From Leptospira inadai serovar Lyme str. 10 (lineage in GTDB: Bacteria; Spirochaetota; Leptospiria; Leptospirales; Leptospiraceae), in the NCBI RefSeq assembly GCF_000243675.2, contig NZ_AHMM02000025.1:558001-622000 (forward strand): a stretch of DNA of 64,000 nucleotides. Reading direction: 5' to 3'. This document shows positions 1 through 9,134 of the stretch, one piece after another (position 1 is the first letter of the stretch; the number at the start of each line of letters is the position of its first letter). The translations under genes and the position numbers were made by a program. The notes below the pieces were generated by a model that made no database searches, was not told where the DNA came from, and saw nothing but the letters and a program-made list of their open reading frames with translations.

Positions 1-2
1 CG

Positions 3-593
3 ACCAATCAATTAAGAATACTTTATTTTAAGAAAATGTCGGAATCCCTCTTTGGGAGAACGGAACCTAAATGGGTGCTACAATTGGAGGCTACATACTT
101 TCGATATTTTCTAAACGGCATCAAGGAATGGAAACTTAAGAACAAGAAAGACTTCGATAAAATCCTACGCCTTCTTACTCAAATAGCGGAGAGTCGGGAT
201 ATAATCCTGCTAACGAACGAGAATCTTAGGACTCAGATCTTGAAATTGACGGTTCTATTTCCGAAATCCTTTCCTTATAAACTGATGACTTCCCAAGAAG
301 CGGGTGCGGAAAAGCCTGCCCGTATCATTTTTGAAAAGGCCATGGAATTCGATTCCAGAAAGAATCGTTCTACATATATGATCGGCGATTCGTTTGAAGG
401 CGATATCGAAGGGGCGCTTCAGTTCGGAATCGATGCCATTTATATTCGCTCCATCTTTCGAAATAAAAAGGCCGGAAATATCATAATGGAAAAGAAGATC
501 CATAAGCTTGGAGAGTATTGGGAATCTCCTAGTTTGGAAGCTGGATTGAATTTTATATTAAGTCTCGATTCGGGTCGCGTGATTACTCAATGA
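3..593 (+). CDS. HAD-like hydrolase, C-terminal part (5' end outside window)
   Basis: The frame is open from the first bases of the window, so the ATG at 36 is probably internal and the gene begins upstream. The visible part carries the second half of a HAD fold: a TNEN stretch that could be motif II (with T), a lysine in EKPARIIFEKA (motif III), and the acidic motif IV, GDSFEGDIEGA, followed by a hydrophobic strand, as in phosphoglycolate phosphatase-type enzymes. Motif I (DxD nucleophile) is not visible and should lie upstream. The substrate cannot be told. The 3' end overlaps the convergent methyltransferase gene by 36 bases. Confidence 0.7.
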   Translation, partial: TNQLRILYFKKMSESLFGRTEPKWVLQLEATYFRYFLNGIKEWKLKNKKDFDKILRLLTQIAESRDIILLTNENLRTQILKLTVLFPKSFPYKLMTSQEAGAEKPARIIFEKAMEFDSRKNRSTYMIGDSFEGDIEGALQFGIDAIYIRSIFRNKKAGNIIMEKKIHKLGEYWESPSLEAGLNFILSLDSGRVITQ

Positions 594-1460
594 ATCGTTA
601 TTTTTTCGGAGTAGCGCGAATAAGGTGAGATTGATATTTACTTTTCGAAACGTTATTCGCCAAATTAGGAGCGCAAAAAAATAAAAGGTTTTCTTCAACG
701 GTGCGCCGATCTTGGACGTCATCCCGGAGATCGACGCAATCGGTTTTAACATCACAAACTCTACGGAGGAGAACCCGCATTGTTCGGCGAGTAATTTCAG
801 GGTTCTTTCCGAGTAATTATTTATATGGTCTTTTGCTTCAAGGTAGTGATTCTCCGGTTTCATTCCGAAAAACAGAACTTTCAATCTGGCTTTGATCAGT
901 TGAACGGGAAAATTGGGCGTCTGTAAAAATAGGAATCCATTCGGTTTCAATAACGAGAATAAGTATTCGATCAAGCTTCGAGGTTGAGGGATATGTTCGA
1001 TCACGTCCCAAAGGGTTATGATATCAAAACTTGCTTTAGGCAGGTTACTACGTTGAACGATACCGGAGTGAACGTTTTTTAAATTGTTTCTATTTTTGGC
1101 ATAATCGACGGCTTTCTCGGATACATCGTAGCCGATAGCTTCCCATCCGGGTCTATTGTCGTTGATTGTTTTAATAAAAAAACCTAAACCGCAGCCGACG
1201 TCTAAGATTCGCCCCCGGTCGGAAAGTAGAAACTGATATATAAAGTTTTTGTAAATTTCGCGGTGAGCTATATCCCACCAGGTTAGGTCATAACCTATTT
1301 CTTCACCCCAATACCATTGATAATGTTCGTCCTGTTTGAATGTGGAAAATACGTGTCCGCAATTGGAGCAGCGGACGATAGGAATCCCTTTTTCGATAAA
1401 GAGTATAACGTTTTTTTCATTTCCACACAAATAACATGTGCGATTCATCGGTAGTATCAT
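558..1460 (-). CDS. Class I SAM-dependent methyltransferase with N-terminal zinc ribbon
   Basis: The protein begins with a Cys4 zinc-ribbon (CYLCG...CSNCG), then a Rossmann methyltransferase domain: ILDVGCGLGFF (SAM-binding motif I), an acidic residue after the second strand (GYDVSE), WDVIEHIPQP (motif IV-like) and LKPNGFLFLQTPN. This layout is typical of UbiG/Methyltransf_23-type enzymes found near cell-surface sugar or lipid genes; the acceptor is unknown. The open frame extends to 1520, but the extra residues look non-coding. The ATG at 1460 (MILPMNRTC) or the one at 1448 are the plausible starts; neither has a clear ribosome site. It converges on and overlaps the HAD gene. Confidence 0.75.
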   Translation of the reverse strand: MILPMNRTCYLCGNEKNVILFIEKGIPIVRCSNCGHVFSTFKQDEHYQWYWGEEIGYDLTWWDIAHREIYKNFIYQFLLSDRGRILDVGCGLGFFIKTINDNRPGWEAIGYDVSEKAVDYAKNRNNLKNVHSGIVQRSNLPKASFDIITLWDVIEHIPQPRSLIEYLFSLLKPNGFLFLQTPNFPVQLIKARLKVLFFGMKPENHYLEAKDHINNYSERTLKLLAEQCGFSSVEFVMLKPIASISGMTSKIGAPLKKTFYFFALLIWRITFRKVNINLTLFALLRKNNDSLSNHATRIET

Positions 1461-1601
1461 GTTAGTTTGCCTAACTATTCGGATTTCAACTCTTATATTC
1501 CAGCAAAAAACAAGGGGCACTTCGAGCTTTTTCGATTTTCTTGTCGGGGAACAAAATCAAGCATGGATAAAACGGTACATATTCGGAGATAGGAGTTCCC
1601 C

Positions 1602-2450
1602 TTGGCTAAAGTTCAGTTCACGAAAATGGAAGGAATCGGTAACGATTACATTTATATCGACGCCACTAAGAATGAACTCATATTGAATCCGCAGCAAATT
1701 CAAAAGCTCTCGGATCGAAACTTTGGAATCGGAGGGGATGGTGTTATTTTCATTCGAAGCTCGTCTAACGGTGACTTCCGGATGGATATGTATAACGCGG
1801 ATGGTTCTTCGTCCGAGATGTGTGGAAACGGAATTCGCTGCGTAGCGAAATACGTTTATGATCACGAATTAACGAAGAAGAAAAATCCTGTGATCGAGAC
1901 CGGCGCCGGGCTTTTAGAAGTCGATTTGACCGTCGGTCAAAATAATAAAGTAGAGCTGGTTTCCGTCGACATGGGCAAGCCGATTCTTGTCCCGGCTCAA
2001 ATTCCGGTAAAATGGAAGAATGAAAGCCCGATCGTCGAGCAAAATCTGGATATTGCCGGTCAGAATTTAAAATTCACGGCAGTTAGTATGGGCAATCCTC
2101 ATTGCGTAATTTTCGTCGATGATCCCGATACGTTCCCTGTGAGAGAAATCGGTCCGCTGATCGAAAACAAAACCGAACTTTTTCCGAAAAGGGTAAACGT
2201 AGAATTCGTGAGTCTACGGGGAAAAGATCATTTGTACCAAAGGACTTGGGAAAGGGGTGCAGGGGAAACTCTAGCTTGTGGGACAGGTGCCTGCGCCGTT
2301 ATGACTGCATCTCACTTGAGCGGTAAAACGGGGAAAGACGTTCGAATCGATTTAAGAGGAGGAAGCCTCAGAATTCAATGGCTCGAAACCGGCCATGTGC
2401 TTATGACTGGACCGGCAAAAGAAGTATTTACCGGAACGATCGAGATTTAG
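1602..2450 (+). CDS. dapF: Diaminopimelate epimerase
   Basis: Interconverts LL- and meso-diaminopimelate in the cytoplasm for lysine and peptidoglycan synthesis. The 282-residue length fits the family. Two symmetrical halves are visible, with the catalytic cysteines in MCGNGIRC (Cys74) and in [11 protein letters not shown] (Cys226). The N-terminal [10 protein letters not shown] motif and GGDGVI are also family hallmarks. The start is TTG, chosen because AGGAG lies six bases upstream (1591-1595) and the family N-terminus begins exactly there. It converges with the acyltransferase gene, overlapping it by four bases. Confidence 0.95.
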   Translation: MAKVQFTKMEGIGNDYIYIDATKNELILNPQQIQKLSDRNFGIGGDGVIFIRSSSNGDFRMDMYNADGSSSEMCGNGIRCVAKYVYDHELTKKKNPVIETGAGLLEVDLTVGQNNKVELVSVDMGKPILVPAQIPVKWKNESPIVEQNLDIAGQNLKFTAVSMGNPHCVIFVDDPDTFPVREIGPLIENKTELFPKRVNVEFVSLRGKDHLYQRTWERGAGETLACGTGACAVMTASHLSGKTGKDVRIDLRGGSLRIQWLETGHVLMTGPAKEVFTGTIEI

Positions 2451-3157
2451 GCTTCCGCGTACTGGCCTTCCATTAGCGTCAACATTCTCTTACGTACTTC
2501 GTCGGATAATCGCTTTAGATTCTCCTCCAAGGGACCGGTTAAGTAGGAAGTGTGATCGATTTTTTCTCCGTAAACTACTTTAACTTTCTTGTATATTGCT
2601 CGCTTCTTGATTTCGCAAACGTCCTTCGGCATGCCCATAAAGCTACGTACGATCGGCGGAATCGGTATATCGGAATAATTTTCCTCGATCGGTATGATCA
2701 CACAAGGGAGAATATCGACTTTATTACGAATCGAGAACGCCGCAAAGCCTTCATGAAAATCAATCATAGGCTTCTTGAAATCGTTCCGAACCATATAGTC
2801 ATGACCTTCGGGAAAAATTCCTAATACGTCTCCCCGCTTAAACACCTGTTGAATCATTTTAATCGAAGCTAGAGAAATTTTTCCGTCCACCGACATCGGA
2901 ATTCCTCCTGCTATCTTAGCAAGATCCTTAAAGATCGGAATTCTGAAAGTGTATTCGGCGGCAACCCAAGATATAAACCTCGGGAATGTATAAGAAAGGA
3001 TGAACGGATCCATATCCGAGCGATGATTACAGACTAAGATTAACTTTCCCTTAGAAACGATGTTTTCCGTACCATAGGCGGTGATATTTACCGCCAATCC
3101 GATAAACGGCGCGACGAAATTTCTAATTGTAAGATAAGCTTTTGCCTCTTTTTCCAC
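2447..3157 (-). CDS. 1-acyl-sn-glycerol-3-phosphate acyltransferase family protein (PlsC-like)
   Basis: Membrane-associated acyltransferase likely to add an acyl chain to lysophosphatidic acid or a related lysophospholipid. The catalytic NHRSDMD motif (HX4D, His45/Asp50) and the substrate-binding FPEG box are both intact, in the usual order and spacing. There is a hydrophobic segment near residues 12-27. Length 236 fits PlsC. It is one of at least three acyltransferase-type genes in this window (the others are at about 20.2 kb and 62.1 kb), so its acceptor cannot be fixed from sequence alone. Confidence 0.88.
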   Translation of the reverse strand: MEKEAKAYLTIRNFVAPFIGLAVNITAYGTENIVSKGKLILVCNHRSDMDPFILSYTFPRFISWVAAEYTFRIPIFKDLAKIAGGIPMSVDGKISLASIKMIQQVFKRGDVLGIFPEGHDYMVRNDFKKPMIDFHEGFAAFSIRNKVDILPCVIIPIEENYSDIPIPPIVRSFMGMPKDVCEIKKRAIYKKVKVVYGEKIDHTSYLTGPLEENLKRLSDEVRKRMLTLMEGQYAEA

Positions 3158-3180
3158 GGTTCGGATTCCTTATTAAGAGA

Positions 3181-3477
3181 CTAATCCCCCAAAAATACGT
3201 TCCACCATTTCTTATCCGAATCGTTCGGATTTTGAATGCCGGATTGAGAGTCGTTCGGGTTTTTTTCCCCTAACTGTGGTCTCCCGTACTCCCGATGCTT
3301 TCTCCGAGGTTGTATTGAGGCGAGATTTCTCTTCATCTCCTCATACTCCTTCTGAGCTCCAGCATTGGAACGAATATAATTTCGAATCTCAGCCCATTCA
3401 GGGTCGTGTTCGTTGCCGTAAACGGCATAGTTCATCAGATCAATTTGATCGAACTCAGGCATAACTTTCCTTTCCAT
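3181..3477 (-). CDS. Small hypothetical protein, acidic N-terminus
   Basis: A 98-residue cytoplasmic protein with no transmembrane segment. The first half, beginning at the internal Met at 3462 (MPEFDQIDLMNYAVYG), has the look of the N-terminal helix-rich region of zinc-less anti-sigma factors (HDPEWAEIRNYIRSNAGAQKEYEEMK), but the resemblance is weak. The C-terminal half is low complexity with two NPNDS repeats. It lies 23 bases downstream of the PlsC-like gene on the same strand side and may be its upstream operon partner. The function is unknown. Confidence 0.5.
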   Translation of the reverse strand: MERKVMPEFDQIDLMNYAVYGNEHDPEWAEIRNYIRSNAGAQKEYEEMKRNLASIQPRRKHREYGRPQLGEKNPNDSQSGIQNPNDSDKKWWNVFLGD

Positions 3478-3662
3478 CAGCGGGAATAGAAGCGGGCTTC
3501 GGTTTTCAGCATTGCTTCCACCCGAACCTTTCGCATGTTTGCCCAGGAAAATACTATGGCAACAGTTTTAGTAAATTTCAAACCGGTTTTTCCGATTCAG
3601 TACAAGAAAAATCTCTCGGCTTGCACTGAATTTGGGACCTTGATTTTCCGAATCTAGAAAGT

Positions 3663-3845
3663 ATGGAGAGAGAAAATCTCCCCCGTTTTAACGGACATAA
3701 TCCGTCGGAACCGGAAGATAGAAAAAATAAAAGTGCGGCGAAGAACGACAGCAGGATCATTCCTTTCCCGACCCTTCCCGGTAGGAATTTAAGAAAGATC
3801 CGCGAATTGTACGAAATTCTCTTCGATTCGAACGAAAGGCGTTAG
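3663..3845 (+). CDS. Possible small basic protein of 60 residues
   Basis: A short frame starting with ATG, encoding a charged peptide with no membrane segment; the second half (IIPFPTLPGRNLRKIRELYEILFD) could form an amphipathic helix. The ribosome site is weak (AGAAAG). The region between the flanking genes would otherwise be empty, and the residue composition looks protein-like, but it may still be chance. Confidence 0.3.
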   Translation: MERENLPRFNGHNPSEPEDRKNKSAAKNDSRIIPFPTLPGRNLRKIRELYEILFDSNERR

Positions 3846-3993
3846 TTTGAGAAAGGTCCATTCTTTCGCAGCTTAGTTATGCCCGGATTTTTGTTCAGGT
3901 GTTTTAATTTTTTTAGGAATAGTAGATGTGCTTCGTGTATTTTAGGAAAGATCTATTGGAGCCGCAGGCGATGGTCGTGATCGATTTTCATGG

Positions 3994-4470
3994 TTAGAAT
4001 AGATTTCTAAGAAATTCTAGATACTCGTTTTTTTTCGGATCGGATGGCGAGGGTGACCAACTCGCAAATTCCTTATCCGTTTGAGGATCATAAGGACCTG
4101 ATTTTCCTTCGAAACAAATGCATTCTTGAGAAAGACATACGACGGTATGGTAGACTCCCGGCTGAATGTCTATACCAAAAACCGGTCCTTCGGAACTCAA
4201 CACGTGTTTTTCTTGGATGCTGCCGTCTTCGTTAAAGAGAATGAAACCCAACCTCCCTCGTAAAACTAGGAATGTTTCCGGCTTCGGAGGATTTTTGTGT
4301 CGATGGACTTGGATATACGTTTCTCGGGTGAGAACGTTCAAGAAACGTTGGTAAGGTTCGGAGAGTTCGTGAAAATTTCGATTCACCCTGCGTCGTGGTG
4401 AATTGGAAGCGTCCTGTAGAAGTTTCTGGAATAGCTCCTCGTCGATGAGCTGTCTATTGAGCGGGTGCAA
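3994..4470 (-). CDS. WbuC-family cupin protein
   Basis: A 158-residue protein matching the WbuC cupin group: the N-terminal segment ASNSPRRRVNRNFHEL, then a cupin barrel with IQVHRHKNPPKPETFLVLRGRLGFILF (metal-binding His pair and Glu) and PGVYHTVVCL. WbuC proteins occur beside O-antigen and other surface-polysaccharide genes in Proteobacteria, but the exact role is not settled. The only usable start is TTG at 4470, which lies inside the end of the upstream [2Fe-2S] mini-gene, overlapping it by 17 bases. This suggests translational coupling. Confidence 0.8.
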   Translation of the reverse strand: MHPLNRQLIDEELFQKLLQDASNSPRRRVNRNFHELSEPYQRFLNVLTRETYIQVHRHKNPPKPETFLVLRGRLGFILFNEDGSIQEKHVLSSEGPVFGIDIQPGVYHTVVCLSQECICFEGKSGPYDPQTDKEFASWSPSPSDPKKNEYLEFLRNLF

Positions 4471-4633
4471 GTTGCAGTTTATCTTCGCAATAGGCGATCA
4501 GATATTCTTTACAGGCAGTGCAAGTTTCCGCGGCTCCGCAGGCTTTAACTACGTCGCGGTAATCCTTTCCTTCGGAGATTGCAGTTTGAACGATTGCCTC
4601 AAACTTAACTTGGGCACAATGACACTTTTCCAT
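4454..4633 (-). CDS. BFD-like [2Fe-2S]-binding mini-protein
   Basis: A 59-residue frame, found by reading the reverse strand. It begins MEKCHCAQVKFEAIV and has the four-cysteine pattern of bacterioferritin-associated ferredoxin-like domains: Cys4-x-Cys6, about 31 residues, then Cys38-x-x-Cys41 (ETCTACKEY). Such domains bind a [2Fe-2S] cluster and act in iron release or as small redox modules. A bacterioferritin gene is not nearby. It precedes and overlaps the WbuC cupin start, so the two are probably one transcript. Confidence 0.75.
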   Translation of the reverse strand: MEKCHCAQVKFEAIVQTAISEGKDYRDVVKACGAAETCTACKEYLIAYCEDKLQLAPAQ

Positions 4634-4866
4634 CTATTAAATCTCAGTCCTAACTAATGCTATCGTTTTTGAGACTGAGTATAGATGTCAAGTTTTACCG
4701 AAAGAATAAAGAGAATTTAGCTCGATTTTCCGGAAATTATGTCACTTATTTAGATTTTAGCCACCGTAAAAACAGTTTCAGGAGCGTATTCAGTTCCGCT
4801 TTTTAAAAGGTATCGTAAAAAGAAAATGGAAGGAACGATTATCCCGAATTGAGAAAGGAAAAAAAG

Positions 4867-4943
4867 TGGCGCGCCCTGAAGGATTCGAACCTCCGACCCT
4901 TTGATCCGTAGTCAAATACTCTATCCATCTGAGCTAAGGGCGC
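4867..4943 (-). tRNA. tRNA-Arg (anticodon ACG)
   Basis: A cloverleaf can be folded on the reverse strand: acceptor GCGCCCT/AGGGCGC, D-arm with AGCTCAGATGGATAGAG, anticodon loop CTACGGA giving ACG, and T-arm GGTTCGAATCC. The 3' CCA is encoded, and a run of T follows at once, which is a likely terminator tract. Confidence 0.95.
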
Positions 4944-4951
4944 GGATGCAG

Positions 4952-5383
4952 CTAGAAAAGCTTTTGCTCCAAGAGAGCTAAATGCTCTTCCGGGAGTTTC
5001 GGGACCAGTTTTTTTCCCTTAGAGTAATTGTATAGCAAGAAAACGGAAAGGCCGATGTAGACGCAGATACCGGCTAAATGAGAAATATTTCCCAACCAAG
5101 ATCCTACCCAAGGAATCCAAGAAAGAATCCAAGATAAAAATACGAATCCGATAAAATATAAAGTATTCAAAAAGGAAAGCTTCGCGTGCCGCAAAACTTC
5201 CGGTTGCTTCGAATAAAATGTGAAACCGATTAGCCAGTTTCCGAATAAGGGGAGAGTTATTAAGTAAACTCTGAAGGTTTCGGAGTTGAGAAACTCCTTT
5301 GCCTGATTCAGGTAAGGTTTGGAAAGTACAAGGAGCTTAGCCTTGAGTTCCGCGAATTTTTCCGAGTATCTTTCGAACTTCAT
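4952..5383 (-). CDS. Small multi-pass membrane protein (second of a pair)
   Basis: A 143-residue protein with about three hydrophobic segments (roughly residues 38-52, 72-95 and 101-122). It shares general layout with the gene upstream: both have a soluble N-terminal helix, then a turn near an aromatic/proline segment, then membrane helices, and end in a soluble tail with PELP or PFFPE. This resembles DUF4870/Tic20-like small membrane proteins, though the match is loose. The start lies 47 bases inside the upstream gene, so translation is probably coupled. Function is unknown. Confidence 0.6.
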   Translation of the reverse strand: MKFERYSEKFAELKAKLLVLSKPYLNQAKEFLNSETFRVYLITLPLFGNWLIGFTFYSKQPEVLRHAKLSFLNTLYFIGFVFLSWILSWIPWVGSWLGNISHLAGICVYIGLSVFLLYNYSKGKKLVPKLPEEHLALLEQKLF

Positions 5384-5783
5384 TCTCTATTTCCGGGAAG
5401 AAAGGTAGTACGTAATTTTTACCTTGGTAGGCTTGTATTGCACCGATTAAACTGTATATCGTAAGTAGCGACCAAGCGATATAACTTAAGAAATCGGTGA
5501 CGACAGGATTCGCTTTAATTAATTTTAAGATAGTACTCAGAATCGGGAATTCACGTAAAAACCAGACTACTAAATACAAAAATACGAATCCTGAATTTAG
5601 CTTCATCGCTTGCACAGCATGAAACCGGCAAATTTCCTGTCGTTTTCTAAAAAACCAAGGTAAGACCCAACCGAAGAAGGGTATGTAAGAAATTGCCGCG
5701 AATGAATTGGGATAATCGTCCCCTTGTAAGAGGCGTTTTAAATCTTCCAGGAATTCCCGGGTATTGAATCTCTGGGACGACAT
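5337..5783 (-). CDS. Small membrane protein, DUF4870/Tic20-like
   Basis: A 148-residue protein. The segment AISYIPFFGWVLPWFFRKRQEICRFHAVQAMKL is the recognisable DUF4870-type block: a first membrane helix with proline, then a basic turn and an FHA.QA motif before the next helix. Two more hydrophobic segments follow (residues about 82-96 and 104-124), then a soluble tail. It is the first gene of an overlapping two-gene unit. The role of this family in spirochaetes is not known. Confidence 0.65.
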   Translation of the reverse strand: MSSQRFNTREFLEDLKRLLQGDDYPNSFAAISYIPFFGWVLPWFFRKRQEICRFHAVQAMKLNSGFVFLYLVVWFLREFPILSTILKLIKANPVVTDFLSYIAWSLLTIYSLIGAIQAYQGKNYVLPFFPEIENEVRKILGKIRGTQG

Positions 5784-5826
5784 CTATGCATTTACCTAGA
5801 AGACTAAAAGGAAAGGATGGAACATT

Positions 5827-5915
<89 letters not shown>

Positions 5916-5928
5916 ATTCGTTCCGATC

Positions 5929-6013
5929 CGGAGAAGGTAGGATTCGAACCCACGGTGAGTTTCCCCACGACGGTTTTCAAGACCGCTGCCTTAAACCACT
6001 CGGCCACTTCTCC
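5929..6013 (-). tRNA. tRNA-Ser (anticodon TGA)
   Basis: Class II tRNA: acceptor GGAGAAG/CTTCTCC, anticodon loop CTTGAAA giving TGA, variable arm around GTGGGGAAACTCAC, T-arm GGTTCGAATCC. No CCA is encoded. Together with the adjacent GCT species it forms a two-gene serine tRNA unit. Confidence 0.95.
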
Positions 6014-6067
6014 GGTTAAGGAATACTTTACTGACAAGAAGGGGGACCCTGTCAAGGTGATTTACTT

Positions 6068-7318
6068 ATGGGTGCGGAAAAGAACCGTTCGATGGGTCTA
6101 AAAAAATCCGCTAGAAATTCGGAAACTGGGAGAAGGAAAATTTTTCTCGCTCGCGAAGTCTCGGATATCCTCGTTGAAAAGTGGGTGAATCTTGGAACTG
6201 CAATCGCCCATCTGGACGGGAAAACCGTTTTTGTTAAAGCCGGAATTCCGGGTGAATTCGTTAAAATTAAAATCGAAAAAGAAACATCTTCCCTGATTTG
6301 GGGAACGGTGGTATCGGTAAGTCGCTCCGCACAGTCTCGTATTTCAAGTGATTGTGCTTCGTTTCCGGAATGTGGCGGTTGTTCTTATCGTCACATCTCC
6401 TATGAAGAAGAACTTAAAATCAAAGAAGAATTATTATTAGAAACTTTAGAGGGAATCGGTAAGCTTGATCGCTCGCGCATTCCGGAATTGAAAGTATTGA
6501 CCGGACCTAGCGACGGTTATCGTAATACTGCGCAAATTAAACTTAGGAAATCGGGTCAGTCGCTCATTGCGGGTTTTTTTAAGGAAAATTCGAATACGCT
6601 TGTGGAATTTCCTGCTGATGGTTGTAAACATCTGCCAAGCGAGATGAACGAATACGTTAAAACTTCTTTGGAAAAGAAAATAAGGAAAAGCCCGGTCAAG
6701 GGACTCGGACTTCGATTTTCATCGGGGGAAGTGATCGAATACAAGGAAGAGGCGGTCGATATCGGTCCGTATCTGGACGAGCGGATACGATGGAAAATTC
6801 CTCCCGGCGGATTTACCCAAGTGAATCGATTTCTAATCGAACCTTGGTTAAGGACGATTCGATCCTGGATTCCGGAAAAATCAGGGACAATCCTGGAGCT
6901 TTATTGCGGCGCCGGGCTCATTAGTTTATCAATATCTTCTAAAATAACAAAACTCTTCGGTTTTGAATTGTCGAAATCGTCGGTCTTGAACGCTCGCGAG
7001 AATGCGAAACGATCCGGTAAATCGAATCTTGAATTTCAGACATTGAATTTAGAACGGAATTTTCCGCCACATGAAGTCGCTTCTCAAGCCTCCATTTGGA
7101 TTTTGAATCCTCCAAGATCGGGAGCTTCCAAAAAAGTATTGCAGGCCATAGAACAATATAAGCCCCCAACCCTTATTTATTCCAGCTGCAATCATACGAC
7201 CTTGGCCAGGGACTTGAGGGAATTGACTTTAATCGGCTACCGAATTAAAACTATTGTTTTGGTGGATTTCTTTCCGAGAACTCGGCATTTTGAAATTTTA
7301 GTTCAAACAATACGATAG
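6068..7318 (+). CDS. TrmA/RlmD-type RNA (uracil-C5-)methyltransferase
   Basis: Methylates C5 of a uridine in rRNA or tRNA using SAM. An N-terminal TRAM-like region (residues about 30-85) is followed by a [4Fe-4S] cysteine set (Cys96, Cys102, Cys105 in ECGGCSYRH, and Cys186). The SAM motif is LELYCGAGLISLSIS (about 276-290), then LNPPRSG (about 347) and the catalytic SSCNHTTLARDL with Cys374. The length of 416 and cluster presence fit the RlmC/RlmD/RumA branch, but the exact target base cannot be read from sequence. An AAGGTGA ribosome site lies before the ATG. Confidence 0.88.
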   Translation: MGAEKNRSMGLKKSARNSETGRRKIFLAREVSDILVEKWVNLGTAIAHLDGKTVFVKAGIPGEFVKIKIEKETSSLIWGTVVSVSRSAQSRISSDCASFPECGGCSYRHISYEEELKIKEELLLETLEGIGKLDRSRIPELKVLTGPSDGYRNTAQIKLRKSGQSLIAGFFKENSNTLVEFPADGCKHLPSEMNEYVKTSLEKKIRKSPVKGLGLRFSSGEVIEYKEEAVDIGPYLDERIRWKIPPGGFTQVNRFLIEPWLRTIRSWIPEKSGTILELYCGAGLISLSISSKITKLFGFELSKSSVLNARENAKRSGKSNLEFQTLNLERNFPPHEVASQASIWILNPPRSGASKKVLQAIEQYKPPTLIYSSCNHTTLARDLRELTLIGYRIKTIVLVDFFPRTRHFEILVQTIR

Positions 7319-7342
7319 AAATATTAAAAATCATGCATAATC

Positions 7343-7368
7343 TAATTCGGAATAATGATTCCGAATTA
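7343..7368. repeat. Perfect 11-bp inverted repeat (hairpin)
   Basis: TAATTCGGAAT and its exact reverse complement are separated by AATG. It lies 25 bases after the RNA methyltransferase stop. It could be an AT-rich terminator stem (no good T-run follows) or an operator for the next gene. Confidence 0.7.
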
Positions 7369-7450
7369 AAATTTCGTTCATAATCTCTCTTTCCCGGAAC
7401 CGGATAAAAAGAGGGAATGCTTGACATTTGCTCTCGATGAGGAGTAGAAT

Positions 7451-7837
7451 ATGCCTTTAATGGAATATCGACGAATACCCATTCGGTTGCGCGAGTTCAT
7501 TGGAAAAGAAGAAAGTCAGGAGCTTGTGAATGCGATAAATTCTGCATTTGCACGACACGAACGAAATATGCGAGTAAGGTTGACCGATACGTTTGAACGA
7601 AAACTTCTGCGAGAATCCAGGTTGGTCCATAAAGAGATACAAAATTTATATTCTGAATTGTCGGGAATCCGAACCGAACTTCGGACCGAAACGACGAGCC
7701 TGAGACTAGAAATTGCAGCTCTAAAGTCCGAAATGTACCGTCTTATAGCCAATCAAACGAAATGGATTTTAGTAGGCCTCTCGGCTGCGGTGGCTCTTTT
7801 GCCGATTTTGGAGCGGATTTCTTTTCGAATTTTTTAA
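7451..7837 (+). CDS. Coiled-coil protein with C-terminal membrane anchor (DUF1640-like)
   Basis: A 128-residue protein. Residues about 20-100 are charged and helical with heptad-like leucines (LYSELSGIRTELRTETTSLRLEIAALKSEMYRL), followed by one hydrophobic segment (WILVGLSAAVALLPIL) near the C-terminus. This is the layout of DUF1640/CCDC90-type tail-anchored coiled coils. It is probably a homo-oligomeric inner-membrane protein with a cytoplasmic stalk. The start is supported by GAGGAG upstream. Function is unknown. Confidence 0.65.
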   Translation: MPLMEYRRIPIRLREFIGKEESQELVNAINSAFARHERNMRVRLTDTFERKLLRESRLVHKEIQNLYSELSGIRTELRTETTSLRLEIAALKSEMYRLIANQTKWILVGLSAAVALLPILERISFRIF

Positions 7838-7909
7838 TAAAAACTGCTTTTAAAAGCCTACTTGAGACGGGGGAATTGAATTAGATCGAGGTTTCCCTCC
7901 GGTATTCGT

Positions 7910-8917
7910 ATGCCAATCATAGATGACACAGAATTTCTTTCTAGAAAATCGACCGACTCGAATCATAAGTTAGGTGACGCATTGCAAGGCTTTTGGATAG
8001 AAAACGAAATTTGCTTTTCCATTGCCGGCGGGGGATGCAAGGCTTTTTACGGGCTCGGAATCGGACACGAACTAAAATCTTGGGGACTGAAGCTCACGCA
8101 AGTCTCGGGAGTTTCCGCGGGAGCCGCGATGGTATTGTGTTTATTATGCGAATCGGAGGAAGAGTCGGTTGCATTTTTCGAGCGGATTGTTCGAAAGAAT
8201 CCTCGTAATTTCTATTTTACGAAATTGTTTAGCGATGAACGCGCATTTCCGCATGAGGAGATGTATCGACGGACGATCCGATTCGGGATGGATTTCCCTA
8301 AGATAATAAAATCGGGGGCTAAGGTTTATATTCATACGATTCGCGCCTTTCCGAAACGTGATTCATTAAAAAATACGTTTAGATTGGCTCGATTGATCGC
8401 GGAAACCGGCAAAGCATTTTTGGAAGATGAACGGGACCGAAGTCGCGGTTTGCATACGGAGCGCACCTTTCGAGTTCTCAGAAATTGGAATATGAAGGAG
8501 GTATTGTACACCGAAGCCGACTTTCATGATCCGAATACGATTGAACAGATTATTCTGAATTCCTCTTCCATACCTCCGGTCGTTTCATTTCAGAAACATG
8601 GAAAGGAATATTATTTGGACGGCGGATTAACCAATAATCTGCTGTTAGAAACATTTCCGCCTAATTCGAAAGTGATCGGAGTTCATTACGAACCGACTAC
8701 GCTCGTGGGAAAAGATCGTCATTTGCTGGATCGTTGTCTTTTAATGACTCCTTCACGACCGCTTCCAATCACTTCCTTTGATTATACGAACGCCAAAGGA
8801 GTTCGTGAAACGTACGAATTGGGGAAGAGCGATGCGCTAAAAAACAAAGGCAGAATCCTCGAATATCTAAAGAAAAGTTGGGTTAAACGTGCGGGAAAAT
8901 TTCGTTTGAACTCGTAA
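7910..8917 (+). CDS. Patatin-like phospholipase
   Basis: Serine lipid acyl hydrolase. The oxyanion-hole motif (GGGCKAF, residues 40-46), the nucleophile elbow GVSAG with Ser69, and the catalytic Asp237 in YLDGGLTNN are all present in the right order. There is no signal peptide, so it is likely cytoplasmic or peripheral to the inner membrane. The C-terminal third (about 245-335) has no recognised domain. It stands alone between unrelated genes. The lipid substrate is unknown. Confidence 0.88.
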   Translation: MPIIDDTEFLSRKSTDSNHKLGDALQGFWIENEICFSIAGGGCKAFYGLGIGHELKSWGLKLTQVSGVSAGAAMVLCLLCESEEESVAFFERIVRKNPRNFYFTKLFSDERAFPHEEMYRRTIRFGMDFPKIIKSGAKVYIHTIRAFPKRDSLKNTFRLARLIAETGKAFLEDERDRSRGLHTERTFRVLRNWNMKEVLYTEADFHDPNTIEQIILNSSSIPPVVSFQKHGKEYYLDGGLTNNLLLETFPPNSKVIGVHYEPTTLVGKDRHLLDRCLLMTPSRPLPITSFDYTNAKGVRETYELGKSDALKNKGRILEYLKKSWVKRAGKFRLNS

Positions 8918-9134
8918 ATTTAGAACTGCGCGCAAAATGGATTCGATAAAGTTTTCTTCTTAAAGATTTATGCCGTTACTTGCCCATACATGTCGTCATG
9001 CAACTGCTCGATTGAAAAAAGAAATACTCGTGTAATTCATCCTGTTCTTATTACCGGACAGAATTCGGATTCGTTCTTGAAAATGGATAGAAAACCGGAT
9101 CAAGGAAAGAGATTTTGTTCTTTAGGTCGATTCC

